Notes under the pieces: generated by a model
Told to the model about the DNA's origin: nothing
What the model saw: the letters and a program-made list of their open reading frames with translations, nothing else
Database searches by the model: none
Assembly: GCA_045633005.1 (NCBI GenBank)
Contig: JAZQXT010000042.1
Span: 1 to 41,269 of the forward strand
DNA from: CAG-390 sp045633005
Lineage (GTDB): Bacteria; Bacillota; Clostridia; Oscillospirales; CAG-272
Direction: 5' to 3'
Length of the DNA stretch: 41,269 nt
Part shown: positions 16,409 through 25,346 of the stretch, one piece after another
Layout: the number at the start of each line of letters is the position of its first letter
Position numbering within the stretch: position 1 is the first letter of the stretch
Translations under genes and position numbers: made by a program

Positions 16409-17581
16409 TTACCACGCATCGCTGTCGTCGGTGGGAATAACTTCGTTCATCGCGGCGATGGCGCACTCGATCATATCGTCGGTCGGCTCCTTGGTGGTTA
16501 TGTGCTGAAGCCATACGCCCGGGGCGGAAATAACGCGCGTAAAGAGATTATCGTGTCTGCCCGCAAACTTGATAAGCTCGTAACCGATGCCCATAATAAC
16601 GGGAAGCGTCAGAAGTCCGATGCCCGTGCGGATAACCACGTTAAGAACGCCGTTATCAACGAATTTCGCGGGGATGAATATCGACACGAAAATGGAAACG
16701 AGCAGCATAAGAATGAGGAACGACGTTCCGCAACGGGGGTGGAAGCGACGCTGATTGCGCACGTTTTCCACGGTAAGCTCAAGCCCCTGCTCGTAGCAGA
16801 AGATGGTCTTATGCTCTGCACCGTGATACATAAAGGTGCGCTTGATGTCCTTCATAAGCGAAACAGCTGCCATATATCCGACGAGAATAGCTATTTTTAT
16901 AATTCCCGTGAACGCACCGCGCAGGATGTTGAACACGTATCCGCTACCGTTAAGCGAGGGGATAAGGCGCGTAAGTCCTTCCCAAAGCGTTTCGGGAACG
17001 ACCTTGAAAAGCACGAGCGCAAGTCCGAGCGCAAGGATAACGGAAACTATCATAATTCCCGTCATAAGCGCACTGCTTCCCTCTTTATTTTCGGGCTTTG
17101 CGGGCTTTTCCTCGGTATGTTCTTCGCTGTTTTGAGGCTCTGCAACCGTTTCTTCTGCAACCGTTTCTTCTGCAACCGCTTCCTCTGCAACCGCTTCTTC
17201 GGCAACCGCTTCTTCTACGGCGATGCCCTTTTTAGCGAGCTTTGCACGCTTTTTAGCTTCCTTCTTTTCGCGCTTTGCCTTTTCCTCCTCGGTCTCCTCG
17301 TTGAGAAGATCCTCAAGTCCCGAAAGCTCCGCGGAGCGCATAAGTGCCTTATAGCCGCATATCATCGAGTCGGCAAAGCCGAAAACGCCGCGAAAAATGG
17401 GCCACTTAAAGAAGCGAGGTCTTTTGGTTATGGTGTTTTCGTTGGTCTCCACCACGATCTCACCGTCGGTATTTCTTACTGCGAGCGAGGTCTTTTTCGG
17501 TCCTCGCATCATTATACCCTCAAGCAACGCCTGTCCGCCGATCGAGGTCTTTTTTCTTATTTCACAAGTGTTTTTGCTCAT
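16409..17581 (-). CDS. DUF1385 family membrane protein (YqhQ-like)
   Basis: A 390-residue integral membrane protein of the DUF1385 family, function unknown. Signatures are GGQALLEGIMMRGP near 15-28, MYHGAEHKTIFCYE, RFHPRCGTSFL near 283 and the C-terminal PGVWLQHITTKEPTDDM. An acidic, charged insertion separates the N-terminal part from the membrane part; it includes a lysine-rich stretch and five near-identical pentapeptides (AVAEE/TVAEE, residues 123-147). The family is often next to prmC/prfA, which is not so here. A GGTGAT lies just before the ATG. A TATAAT is present about 35 bases upstream without a convincing -35 box. Confidence 0.9.
   Translation of the reverse strand: MSKNTCEIRKKTSIGGQALLEGIMMRGPKKTSLAVRNTDGEIVVETNENTITKRPRFFKWPIFRGVFGFADSMICGYKALMRSAELSGLEDLLNEETEEEKAKREKKEAKKRAKLAKKGIAVEEAVAEEAVAEEAVAEETVAEETVAEPQNSEEHTEEKPAKPENKEGSSALMTGIMIVSVILALGLALVLFKVVPETLWEGLTRLIPSLNGSGYVFNILRGAFTGIIKIAILVGYMAAVSLMKDIKRTFMYHGAEHKTIFCYEQGLELTVENVRNQRRFHPRCGTSFLILMLLVSIFVSIFIPAKFVDNGVLNVVIRTGIGLLTLPVIMGIGYELIKFAGRHDNLFTRVISAPGVWLQHITTKEPTDDMIECAIAAMNEVIPTDDSDAW
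17141..17215. repeat. 15-bp tandem repeat inside the DUF1385 gene
   Basis: Five units of TGCAACCGYTTCYTC (the last begins with G) encode (A/T)VAEE pentapeptides on the minus strand. The units are 13-15 of 15 identical, so slippage could change the number without changing frame. Confidence 0.9.
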
Positions 17582-17683
17582 TTTATCACCATATTAAAAT
17601 ATATTTAATTTATTATAACCTATATTTATGAATATAGTGTGAACACAAAGCATAATATAAATAACTCTTTTTTCGTTTTTTGA

Positions 17684-17712
17684 TTGACAAGTGCAAAAAA
17701 ACGCGCTAAAAT
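17684..17712 (+). promoter_or_regulatory. promoter of the transglutaminase-dockerin gene
   Basis: TTGACA (17684-17689), 17-bp spacer, TAAAAT (17707-17712). Confidence 0.75.
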
Positions 17713-17755
17713 ATAATTAGTAAAGCATTCCAAAAAACGATAAAGGAGAAACACT

Positions 17756-19372
17756 ATGAAAAAAAGGTTTTTCAAAATCGCTTATTTCTTCATTGCGCTT
17801 GCATTACTACTTACGTCCATTTGCATCTTTTCCGTTCCTGCCGCCGCGGCAGAGGACAGAATAGCCGCCGCCGCTGACGTTATTGCCGAAGGCGTAGACG
17901 CTTACGCCGACGATATAAACATAAGCACCTACAAGCTTACTCCAGAGGAGCTTGCGTCCGCCGTTGAGATGGTCATTTACGAGCATCACGAACTTTTCTT
18001 CCTTGCGCAGACGTGGAGCTACTACAAAAGCTCCTCTACAGGATACGTTACAAGGATGCTTCCCGAATACCGCTACGACGTTGCCGACATCCCCGAAATG
18101 CGCGAGGAGTACGTAAACCTCTTTAACGCCTTCGTGGTCTCGTGCAACGTAAGCCCCGACGACAGCGAGTATGAGCGCGTGCTTGCCGTACACGATAACA
18201 TTTGCGCCTCGTTTTGCTACGATACCACCTACGTTATCGACTGCACGTACGATCTTCTCGTAAACGGCAAGGGCGTTTGCGAGGCTTTGGCGATATTTTA
18301 CGAGGCTGTGCTTACCCACCTCGGCGTAGAATGTGACACGGTAATTGACTCGCCCGAACAGCATTGCTGGAACATGGTAAAGCTTGACGGCGAATGGTAC
18401 CACGTTGACATAACGTGGGCGGACCCGCTGACGTACGGCGGCGGCATAAACACTCACGATTACTTTTTGTTGAGTGACGAGCGCCTTGCCGCGCTGAACG
18501 CCGAGGACGGCGGCGGACACTCAAGCTGGGCTCCCGCAATAAGCGCAACGGGAACAAAGTACTATAATGTGACGCTTGCCGAAAGCGAAATGTCGATGCT
18601 CCAATACGGAAACGAGTGGTTCAGCATTGATAAAGCCAACAAAACCATAGGCGTTTACGATATATCCGATTTTTCATATACACCCTTCTATAAAATAAGC
18701 GAAAGCTGGAAGAATCTCAGCAAACCGGGCTATTCATGGGTAGGCGCGCTTTCGGGCTTTGCGCTCTACAACGGTAGATTGTACTTTAACACGCCGACTA
18801 AAATAATGAGCATCGGCATCGAAGGCGGCGACGTGCGCACGGAGCTTGCCCCCGCGCTGAACGGCGGCAACATATACGGCTTCGATATGATACTCGATAA
18901 CATCATTTACTACTACGGAACGACACCAAACGCGAAACAAACGGCTGTCAGCGTTCCCATTCCCACCCACGCTATAGCGGCTCCGCCCACGCATTTTGAC
19001 GGTGCAGAGCTTGATGCGGAAAGCGATATCCTCACGCTCGACGAATTCTCCACGGTTGCCGCAATAAAGGCACTTTTCCCAAATGAAACGATAACCGTAA
19101 CCACCGCAAGCGGCGCGGCGCTCACAAGCGGCACGGTCAGCACGGGCTGTATCGTGACCTCTACCGTAGACGGAAGCAAAGCAAGCATAACGCTTGCTAT
19201 AACAGGCGACGTAAACGGCGACGGCGCTATCGACAGCGCAGATGCGCTGGCTATATCCGAAGGTCTCGTCGGTGGCTTTGAGGCATCAGCCGCACGCGCC
19301 GCAGACCTCAACCGCGACGGAGAGGCTACCTCCTCCGACCTGCTTTACGCAGTCGGAATACTGAAGTTCTGA
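17756..19372 (+). CDS. secreted transglutaminase-like protein with C-terminal dockerin
   Basis: A 538-residue exported protein. The signal peptide covers residues 1-31, with a basic start, a hydrophobic core and cleavage near VPAAAAE. A transglutaminase/protease-like core follows, with a visible triad: Cys175 (GKGVCEAL), His203 (QHCWNM) and Asp218 (HVDITWAD). Residues 250-470 form a domain I do not recognise. The C-terminus (about 484-538) is a type I dockerin with two calcium loops, DVNGDGAIDSAD and DLNRDGEATSSD. Dockerins bind cohesins, so the protein probably docks to a scaffold or surface protein; no cohesin gene is in the window. The catalytic domain may be a peptidase or crosslinker. 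AAAGGAG precedes the ATG. Monocistronic. Confidence 0.88.
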   Translation: MKKRFFKIAYFFIALALLLTSICIFSVPAAAAEDRIAAAADVIAEGVDAYADDINISTYKLTPEELASAVEMVIYEHHELFFLAQTWSYYKSSSTGYVTRMLPEYRYDVADIPEMREEYVNLFNAFVVSCNVSPDDSEYERVLAVHDNICASFCYDTTYVIDCTYDLLVNGKGVCEALAIFYEAVLTHLGVECDTVIDSPEQHCWNMVKLDGEWYHVDITWADPLTYGGGINTHDYFLLSDERLAALNAEDGGGHSSWAPAISATGTKYYNVTLAESEMSMLQYGNEWFSIDKANKTIGVYDISDFSYTPFYKISESWKNLSKPGYSWVGALSGFALYNGRLYFNTPTKIMSIGIEGGDVRTELAPALNGGNIYGFDMILDNIIYYYGTTPNAKQTAVSVPIPTHAIAAPPTHFDGAELDAESDILTLDEFSTVAAIKALFPNETITVTTASGAALTSGTVSTGCIVTSTVDGSKASITLAITGDVNGDGAIDSADALAISEGLVGGFEASAARAADLNRDGEATSSDLLYAVGILKF

Positions 19373-19380
19373 AAACGACA

Positions 19381-19410
19381 AAAAGCAGAGAATTTTCATT
19401 CTCTGCTTTT
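19381..19410. terminator. bidirectional terminator between the transglutaminase and prs genes
   Basis: A 13-bp stem, AAAAGCAGAGAAT with its complement, and a TTTC loop; T-rich on both strands. Confidence 0.85.
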
Positions 19411-19422
19411 TTGTTATTCTGA

Positions 19423-20577
19423 TCAAACGTTCTTTTTGTCAGCTCCGAAATCAATGCTCATCTGTCCGCCAAGCTCTGCCTTGTGGCGATCAACGAGGTT
19501 GTGGATCTTCTTGACGGGGTCAATAAGAACGCTTATGGACTCGTCGTGATTGAGCGTGTCGATGATGTAGGAAACGTACTTGCACATATTTACGCTGACG
19601 TGCCAAGGACGGTTCGCAAGCTCGGGATCGGCGTAAACGAGGTTGGTGGTGAATATCTTGTCGATAAGTCCCTCCTCATACGCCTTGTCAAACTTTTCAA
19701 GTCCGTTGGTAAAGAGACCGAAGGTGGCAAAGTTGAATACTCTCTTTGCGCCCCTCTTCTTTATCTGGCGGGCAACGTCGAAGAGAGACTCGCCCGAAGC
19801 TATCATATCGTCGATGATGATAGCGTCCTTGCCCGCAAGGTCGTTTCCGAGATACTCGTGAGCGACGATGGGGTTTCTGCCGTTTTCAACTCTCGAATAA
19901 TCGCGGCGCTTGTAGAACATACCGACGTCGATTCCGAGAATGGAGCTGATATAGGTGCTTCTGCCCATTGCGCCCTCGTCGGGAGAAATGATCATAAGCT
20001 GATCCTTGTCAAACGCGATATCGGGAACCTCACGAACGAGCGCCTTGACCATCTGATAGGTGGGGCGGTAGTTGTCAAAGCCCGAAAGCGGGATAGCGTT
20101 CTGTACTCTGTCGTCGTGAGCGTCGAAGGTGATAAAGTTCTTAACACCGTAGAACTCAAGCTCGCGGAGCATCATAGCGCAGTCAAGCGACTCGCGCATG
20201 GATCTCTTGTGCTGTCTGCCCTCGTAGAGCATGGGCATAATGACCGAAATTCTTCTCGCCTTGCCCTCGATAGCACCGACTATTCTTTTAAGGTCTGCGT
20301 AATGCTCGTCGGGCGTCATGGGAATTTCCGCGCCGCGAAGCTTATACGTTACACCGTAATTGAAAATGTCGCAAATGATAAAGATGTCGAGTCCGCGAAC
20401 GGATTGATGAAGCAGACCCTTGCCTTCTCCGCTACCGAAACGAGGACACTCGGCAGAGACCAAAAAGCTCTTGTCAGTGCCGCGACTCTTTTTTATGTAA
20501 TTGTCAACCTGCTCGACGAAATGCTCGCAACCGCGCATTCCGATAATACCAAGATCGCCGTAAACCAGTTCTTTCAT
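19423..20577 (-). CDS. prs: ribose-phosphate pyrophosphokinase (PRPP synthetase), long clostridial form
   Basis: Makes PRPP from ribose 5-phosphate and ATP for nucleotide, histidine and tryptophan synthesis. It has 384 residues against about 315 in the common bacterial enzyme. Motifs are FDAHDDRVQNAIP near 160, the flexible-loop basic residues in FYKRRDYSR near 222, and the PRPP loop IIDDMIASGES near 260. DDMI is followed by ASGES rather than the usual DTAGT. The start at 20577 has GGGGG AAAGT before the ATG; the upstream GTG at 20607 lies on the -10 box. It may be a divergent paralogue; a second prs elsewhere cannot be excluded. Confidence 0.88.
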   Translation of the reverse strand: MKELVYGDLGIIGMRGCEHFVEQVDNYIKKSRGTDKSFLVSAECPRFGSGEGKGLLHQSVRGLDIFIICDIFNYGVTYKLRGAEIPMTPDEHYADLKRIVGAIEGKARRISVIMPMLYEGRQHKRSMRESLDCAMMLRELEFYGVKNFITFDAHDDRVQNAIPLSGFDNYRPTYQMVKALVREVPDIAFDKDQLMIISPDEGAMGRSTYISSILGIDVGMFYKRRDYSRVENGRNPIVAHEYLGNDLAGKDAIIIDDMIASGESLFDVARQIKKRGAKRVFNFATFGLFTNGLEKFDKAYEEGLIDKIFTTNLVYADPELANRPWHVSVNMCKYVSYIIDTLNHDESISVLIDPVKKIHNLVDRHKAELGGQMSIDFGADKKNV

Positions 20578-20607
20578 ACTTTCCCCCAAGAAAACATTTA
20601 TAGACAC

Positions 20608-20636
20608 ATTATAACATAAAAACGCAATATATGCAA
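20608..20636 (-). promoter_or_regulatory. promoter of prs
   Basis: Minus strand: TTGCAT (20636-20631), 17-bp spacer, TATAAT (20613-20608). It rules out the GTG at 20607 as a start codon. Confidence 0.7.
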
Positions 20637-20717
20637 ATGTTTTTTCAGAATATTTTCAGCGGCTTTGCTTTTTTGTTAAAACACCTAAATAAATATGGCA
20701 AAATTACCAATTTTTTA

Positions 20718-23114
20718 TTATTTTAGTTCAACCACGGTAACGCCGCCGTCGCCCTCGCCGTACTGTCCGATGCGGTACGATGAAATTCGTCCGTCGCTCT
20801 TGAGCATACGCCAGAGCGCCGCCTTGAGCGCACCCGTGCCCTTGCCGTGAATAAGGCGGACGGTGTGAAGCCCCGCAAGCATTACCTCGTCAAGATATTT
20901 GTCAACGGCAAGCCAAGCCTCGTCGCCCGTCATACCGCGCAGGTCTATCTCGTCGGAGCAGCTACGGCTTACCACGGTCTTTCTGAACTCCGCTACGGGA
21001 CGTTTTTCGCCCTGCGAATTCGTAACGGTGACGATATCGTCCATCAGCTTGAGATTTTTTATCTTCGTCTTCGTGCGGATACTGCCCGTCTGAACGCTTA
21101 CGTTGCCCGAACGGTCGGGGTCGGCAAGGAGAACGCCCTCCTGCTTTACGTTCATAAGGTAGACCGCGTCGCCCTTGCGGAACGGGCGAGAGGGCGTATA
21201 CGCCTCGTCAAGTCCCTCGTCCACGGGGTTGAATTTATCCTCGTTTTCCTTCATATGCTCGCGTATGCGGCGGCGCGTGTCGGCAAGCTCCTCGGCAAGG
21301 CGGTCGGTGTCCTTTGCCTTTTTCGCCTTTTCAAGCTGTGAAAGCACGAATTCGCTCGATATCTTCGCGCCCTCTATCATCGTTGCCGCCTTTTTCGTTG
21401 CCGCCTCAAGCTGACGCTCGGACTCCGCAAGATTGCGGCGAAGCTTTGCCTCGGTCTCGCGCTTGAAGCGCTCGCACTCGGCGCGAAGCTCCTCTGCCTC
21501 GGCACGCTTTGCCTCCATCTCAACGCGCGCCGCCTCAAGCTTGTCTATAACGTCCTCAAAACGTCTGTCGTCGGAGCTTACAACGTCACTCGCGCGCTCA
21601 ATTATGTGTTCGGGCAAGCCGAGTCGCTTGGATATTGCAAAGGCGTTTGACCTACCGGGCGTGCCTATCGTAAGCTTGTACGTCGGGCGAAGCGTTTCCA
21701 CGTTGAACTCGCAGGACGCATTCGTAACGCCCTTGGTATTAAGCGCGTAGGATTTAAGCTCGGCGTAGTGTGTGGTCGCGGCGCAAAGCGCGCCCGCATT
21801 TCTCACCTCGCTGATTATGGCGATAGCAAGCGCCGCGCCCTCGATGGGGTCAGTTCCCACGCCAAGCTCGTCGAAAAGCACGAGCGCGTCGGCGGAAAGG
21901 TCGTTTACTATCGACACGATATTTACCATGTGTGATGAGAAGGTGGAGAGCGATTGCTCGATGCTCTGCTCGTCACCGAGGTCAACGAGAACTCTGCCGA
22001 AAACGCCCACTGTGGAGCTTTCGTCGGCGGGAATGTGAAGTCCCGATTGAGCCATAATGGTGAAAAGTCCGAGCGTTTTGAGCGTTACCGTCTTTCCGCC
22101 CGTGTTGGGACCCGTGATGACGAGCGTATCGAAGCCGTCACCGAGGTGAACGCTGACGGGAACGACCTTCTCCTTCGGGATGAGCGGATGTCGCGCACGG
22201 CGCAGATCAATTACTCGCTCGTCAAAGGAAATAGCGGGTTGCGCGCCGTCCATTTTTTCGGAGAGCGCGGCGCACGCGAAAACGAACGCAAGCTCGTCGA
22301 TGTTATCGGCATTGTAAAGCAAGCTTTCCGATATCCTTGCAACGTCGGAGGAAAGCTCGTAGAGTATCTTTTCTATCTCGTGGGCTTCCTTTGCCTCAAG
22401 CTCGCGCAGAGCGTTGTTCGCATCGACCACCGCCATCGGCTCGACGAAAATAGTCGCGCCCGACGAGGATGTATCGTGAACGAGACCCTTTATCTCGTTG
22501 CGGCACTCGGCTCGCACGGGGATAACGTACCTGCCGTTTCGTATGGTGACGATGTTTTCCTGCAGATATTTTGAATACGCGCCGCCCGTATATTTTGCAA
22601 GAAGGTCCTTTATCTTTGCGGCGGTCGCGCGTATCTTGCGGCGCACGTCGCCAAGCGCGGGGCTTGCATCGTCGGCAACGAGGTCTTCGGAGATTATCGC
22701 GCGAAGTATCTTGTCCTCAAGCTTTCGGTCGGGCAAAAGCCGCTCAAAAACCTCGTCAAGCACCGTTTCGTAGGTGCGGTTGACACGGCTGTAATCAAGC
22801 AGACTGCGGCAGGTGCGCAGTACGTTTGCCACGTCGAGAAGCTCACGCGGCGTAAGTGCCGCGCCTTTTTTTGCTCTGTCACAATGCTCGCCTATCCCCT
22901 TGACCGAGCCAAATGGCGGTGCGCCCTTATCCGAGGCGAGACGCTTTGCGTCGGTGGTGCGGCGCTGAAGGCGCAGAACTCGCACGGGGTCGGATTCGGG
23001 CATAAGCGCAAGCGCCGCCGCCCTTGCCCCCTCGGTGCGCGCAAGCTCCGCGAGCATCTGTCTTATTTTATCAAATTCAAGTGTTGCTATCGTTTTTTCG
23101 GGTAGATACATCAT
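20718..23114 (-). CDS. mutS2: MutS2 (MutS family ATPase with Smr endonuclease domain)
   Basis: The 798 residues include a MutS-like ATPase core with Walker A GPNTGGKTVTLKT near 334, Walker B VLFDELGVGTDP near 410, and EGAALAIAI after it. A long charged coiled coil covers about 515-630, and a C-terminal Smr domain about 718-798 (DLRGMTGDEAW, VRLIHGKGTGAL). MutS2 lacks the mismatch-binding domain. It has been tied to recombination control and, in Bacillus, to splitting collided ribosomes (RqcU). Its start overlaps the recO end by 38 bases; AGGT lies six bases before the ATGATG. Last gene of the sporulation/repair operon, without a clear terminator. Confidence 0.94.
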   Translation of the reverse strand: MMYLPEKTIATLEFDKIRQMLAELARTEGARAAALALMPESDPVRVLRLQRRTTDAKRLASDKGAPPFGSVKGIGEHCDRAKKGAALTPRELLDVANVLRTCRSLLDYSRVNRTYETVLDEVFERLLPDRKLEDKILRAIISEDLVADDASPALGDVRRKIRATAAKIKDLLAKYTGGAYSKYLQENIVTIRNGRYVIPVRAECRNEIKGLVHDTSSSGATIFVEPMAVVDANNALRELEAKEAHEIEKILYELSSDVARISESLLYNADNIDELAFVFACAALSEKMDGAQPAISFDERVIDLRRARHPLIPKEKVVPVSVHLGDGFDTLVITGPNTGGKTVTLKTLGLFTIMAQSGLHIPADESSTVGVFGRVLVDLGDEQSIEQSLSTFSSHMVNIVSIVNDLSADALVLFDELGVGTDPIEGAALAIAIISEVRNAGALCAATTHYAELKSYALNTKGVTNASCEFNVETLRPTYKLTIGTPGRSNAFAISKRLGLPEHIIERASDVVSSDDRRFEDVIDKLEAARVEMEAKRAEAEELRAECERFKRETEAKLRRNLAESERQLEAATKKAATMIEGAKISSEFVLSQLEKAKKAKDTDRLAEELADTRRRIREHMKENEDKFNPVDEGLDEAYTPSRPFRKGDAVYLMNVKQEGVLLADPDRSGNVSVQTGSIRTKTKIKNLKLMDDIVTVTNSQGEKRPVAEFRKTVVSRSCSDEIDLRGMTGDEAWLAVDKYLDEVMLAGLHTVRLIHGKGTGALKAALWRMLKSDGRISSYRIGQYGEGDGGVTVVELK

Positions 23115-23946
23115 TTTTTTGACCTGTTTTTAATTTTTTAGCGAGCTTTTCAAGCTCGTGATACTGATTGAGCGAGGAAAAACCGCGCTCAAGGTGGTTC
23201 AATATATAGCTCTCGCAAGCGTCAAAAAGCGCCTCTGCCGCGCCGCCGCTTATATCAAACGCAAGCAAGCGCTTGAGCGGTGCTTCGGCTATGTAGCGCA
23301 TAGCGGCAAGCGCACCCGACGGAAGCGGCAAAAGTATGCGGCGAGTGCCGAAGGCATCGGCTATCATCTCGCCGTCTGCCGCCGCGCCGCCACCGCTCGC
23401 GATACATTCGGAGCATTTGAGCGAGCCGTTCATCACGTCAAGATATACCGCGTTGGCATTCACAGCGCCGCAAGTGGCGCAAACGGAAAGCTCGGGCAGA
23501 TACCCCGCCTCCGCCGCCGCGCGAAGCTCAAACGCCGCCTTGACCTTTTTCAGCTCGTAGCGTCCGCTATTAAGTGCGAAAAACGAGTTGAGCGCAAGGC
23601 GCAAAACGCTCTCGGCGGGGACGTTTTCGCCGCTCAGCTCATAGCAAATATCCGCGATATATTGCGAAATATAAAGCGTTTCAATATCCCTTTCAAGCGC
23701 GGAAAACGCCTCGATAACGGATGCGTCGCGCACCCACATAAAATCGCCCTTGCGGTGAAGCTCGAAATTCGAATACGCGAACGCCCGCGTGGGCGCAAGA
23801 ATGTGGCTTCGCACCGAGCGCGCGCCCTTTGCGATAACGCTTATCCTGCCGTACTCGGCAGAAAGCAGAGTGAGTATCTTATCGTGGTCGCCGTGCGGAA
23901 GCTCCCGTATAACTAGGGCATCCACGCTGATATCCCGAACTGCCAT
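23077..23946 (-). CDS. recO: DNA repair protein RecO
   Basis: Recombination mediator that loads RecA with RecR and anneals single strands. In 289 residues the N-terminal OB fold reads VDALVIRELPHGDHDKILTLLS, and the zinc site is CATCGAV followed by CSECI about 25 residues later. AAAGGAG precedes the ATG. The coding end runs 38 bases into mutS2, an unusually long overlap. It is 21 bases downstream of era. Confidence 0.92.
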   Translation of the reverse strand: MAVRDISVDALVIRELPHGDHDKILTLLSAEYGRISVIAKGARSVRSHILAPTRAFAYSNFELHRKGDFMWVRDASVIEAFSALERDIETLYISQYIADICYELSGENVPAESVLRLALNSFFALNSGRYELKKVKAAFELRAAAEAGYLPELSVCATCGAVNANAVYLDVMNGSLKCSECIASGGGAAADGEMIADAFGTRRILLPLPSGALAAMRYIAEAPLKRLLAFDISGGAAEALFDACESYILNHLERGFSSLNQYHELEKLAKKLKTGQKNDVSTRKNDSNT

Positions 23947-23967
23947 ATACTCACTCCTTTCAAAAAT

Positions 23968-24864
23968 TTACTCGTTGATATCCTTTTTGTTGTAGCCGAA
24001 ATTGCTGACGAGTCCCGCGCTGTCGCGCCAATTTTCCTTGACCTTTACCCAAAGGTCAAGATATATTTTCGTTCCCGTGACCTTTTCAAGCTCTTGCCTT
24101 GAATAAGAGCCAACTTTTTTAAGTATCTCGCCGCCCTTGCCTATGATGATTCGCTTGTGGGACGCGCGTTCGCACATTATCTCGGCGCGTATGCGCGTAA
24201 GTCCGCCCTCCTCGGTGTATTCCTCGATGACCACGGCAATTCCGTGCGGAACTTCGCGATCAAGCGCACGAAGGAGCTTTTCGCGGATTATCTCGGATGC
24301 GTACTGGCGCATAGGCTGGTCGGTAACTGCGTCCTCGGGGAAGAACCACTCTGACTCGCGAAGGAATTTTGAAAGCTCGTCCATCACCTCGTCAACGTGA
24401 TTACCCGATTTTGCCGAGATCGGAACTACCGCGTCGAAATCGTGTATTGCGGCGTATGCAGCAATGGTCTCGGCTATTATCTCGCGGCGGTAGGTGTCTA
24501 TCTTGTTAAGCACCAGCACGCAGGGCGTGCCGCTCTTTTTAAGATATTCAACAACCTCCTTTTCAACGTTTGAAACGCTCCTGCCCGCGTCAACGACGAG
24601 AAGCACCACGTCGCCCTGCTGCATACCTGCCGTGGCGGCGTTTGCCATATAATCACCAAGGCGGTTCTGCGGGCGGTGGATGCCGGGGGTGTCAAAGAAA
24701 ACGAACTGATCCTCGCCCTCGGTAAGTATGCCCCTGATGCAGTTGCGGGTGGTCTGCGGCTTATTGGAAACTATCGCCACCTTTTCACCGAGAATGCGGT
24801 TCATAAGCGTGGATTTTCCAACGTTAGGTCTGCCTACGATTGATATAAAAACTGTCTTTTTCAT
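23968..24864 (-). CDS. era: GTPase Era
   Basis: Essential GTPase for 30S ribosomal subunit maturation. The 298 residues carry G1 GRPNVGKST (11-19), the switch KPQTTRN, G3 DTPG, G4 NKID and SAKSG (G5). A C-terminal KH RNA-binding domain lies at about 205-285 with IIGKGGEILKKVG. It starts three bases after the ybeY stop. The adjacency with ybeY, phoH and recO is the standard Firmicutes order. Confidence 0.97.
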   Translation of the reverse strand: MKKTVFISIVGRPNVGKSTLMNRILGEKVAIVSNKPQTTRNCIRGILTEGEDQFVFFDTPGIHRPQNRLGDYMANAATAGMQQGDVVLLVVDAGRSVSNVEKEVVEYLKKSGTPCVLVLNKIDTYRREIIAETIAAYAAIHDFDAVVPISAKSGNHVDEVMDELSKFLRESEWFFPEDAVTDQPMRQYASEIIREKLLRALDREVPHGIAVVIEEYTEEGGLTRIRAEIMCERASHKRIIIGKGGEILKKVGSYSRQELEKVTGTKIYLDLWVKVKENWRDSAGLVSNFGYNKKDINE

Positions 24865-24867
24865 TTA

Positions 24868-25344
24868 TTATTCCTTTACTTCAAGCTGCATTTTCTTCAT
24901 TATCTCGCGCTGACGGCGGCGCATATCCTCCTCGTCCTCCTCGCCCGTTTCGTGGTCGTAACCGAGCAAGTGGAGCGTGGAATGCACCGTGAGGAACGCC
25001 ACCTCGCGCTCAAAGCTGTGTCCGTAAAGCTCGGACTGCTCCCTTGCCTTTTCAAGAGAAAGAACGATATCGCCAAGCTGATATTTCTCGCCGTCGAAGG
25101 CATCCGAGAGGTCGCCGTCCGCCATCGGAAACGAAAGCACGTCGGTGGGACGGTCGATGCCGCGGTACTCGCGGTTATATCGGCGTATGCCGCTATTTGA
25201 AACAAGAGTAACGGACACCGCAAAATCATCGTCATAGCCCTCGTAATCAAGGGTCTCACTAACCGCGCGGCGAATAAGCGAAAGCAGTTCGGGGCTTACC
25301 GTCTCCTTGCGCTGTGAGTTGTGGGATTCCATAAACAGTTCCAT
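24868..25344 (-). CDS. ybeY: endoribonuclease YbeY
   Basis: Zinc-dependent rRNA maturation and quality-control nuclease. In 158 residues the metal motif is HSTLHLLGYDH at 121-131 and RPTDVLSFP is the conserved central block. AAGGAG lies six bases before the ATG, and the gene starts two bases beyond the phoH stop. Confidence 0.95.
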   Translation of the reverse strand: MELFMESHNSQRKETVSPELLSLIRRAVSETLDYEGYDDDFAVSVTLVSNSGIRRYNREYRGIDRPTDVLSFPMADGDLSDAFDGEKYQLGDIVLSLEKAREQSELYGHSFEREVAFLTVHSTLHLLGYDHETGEEDEEDMRRRQREIMKKMQLEVKE

Positions 25345-25346
25345 TT

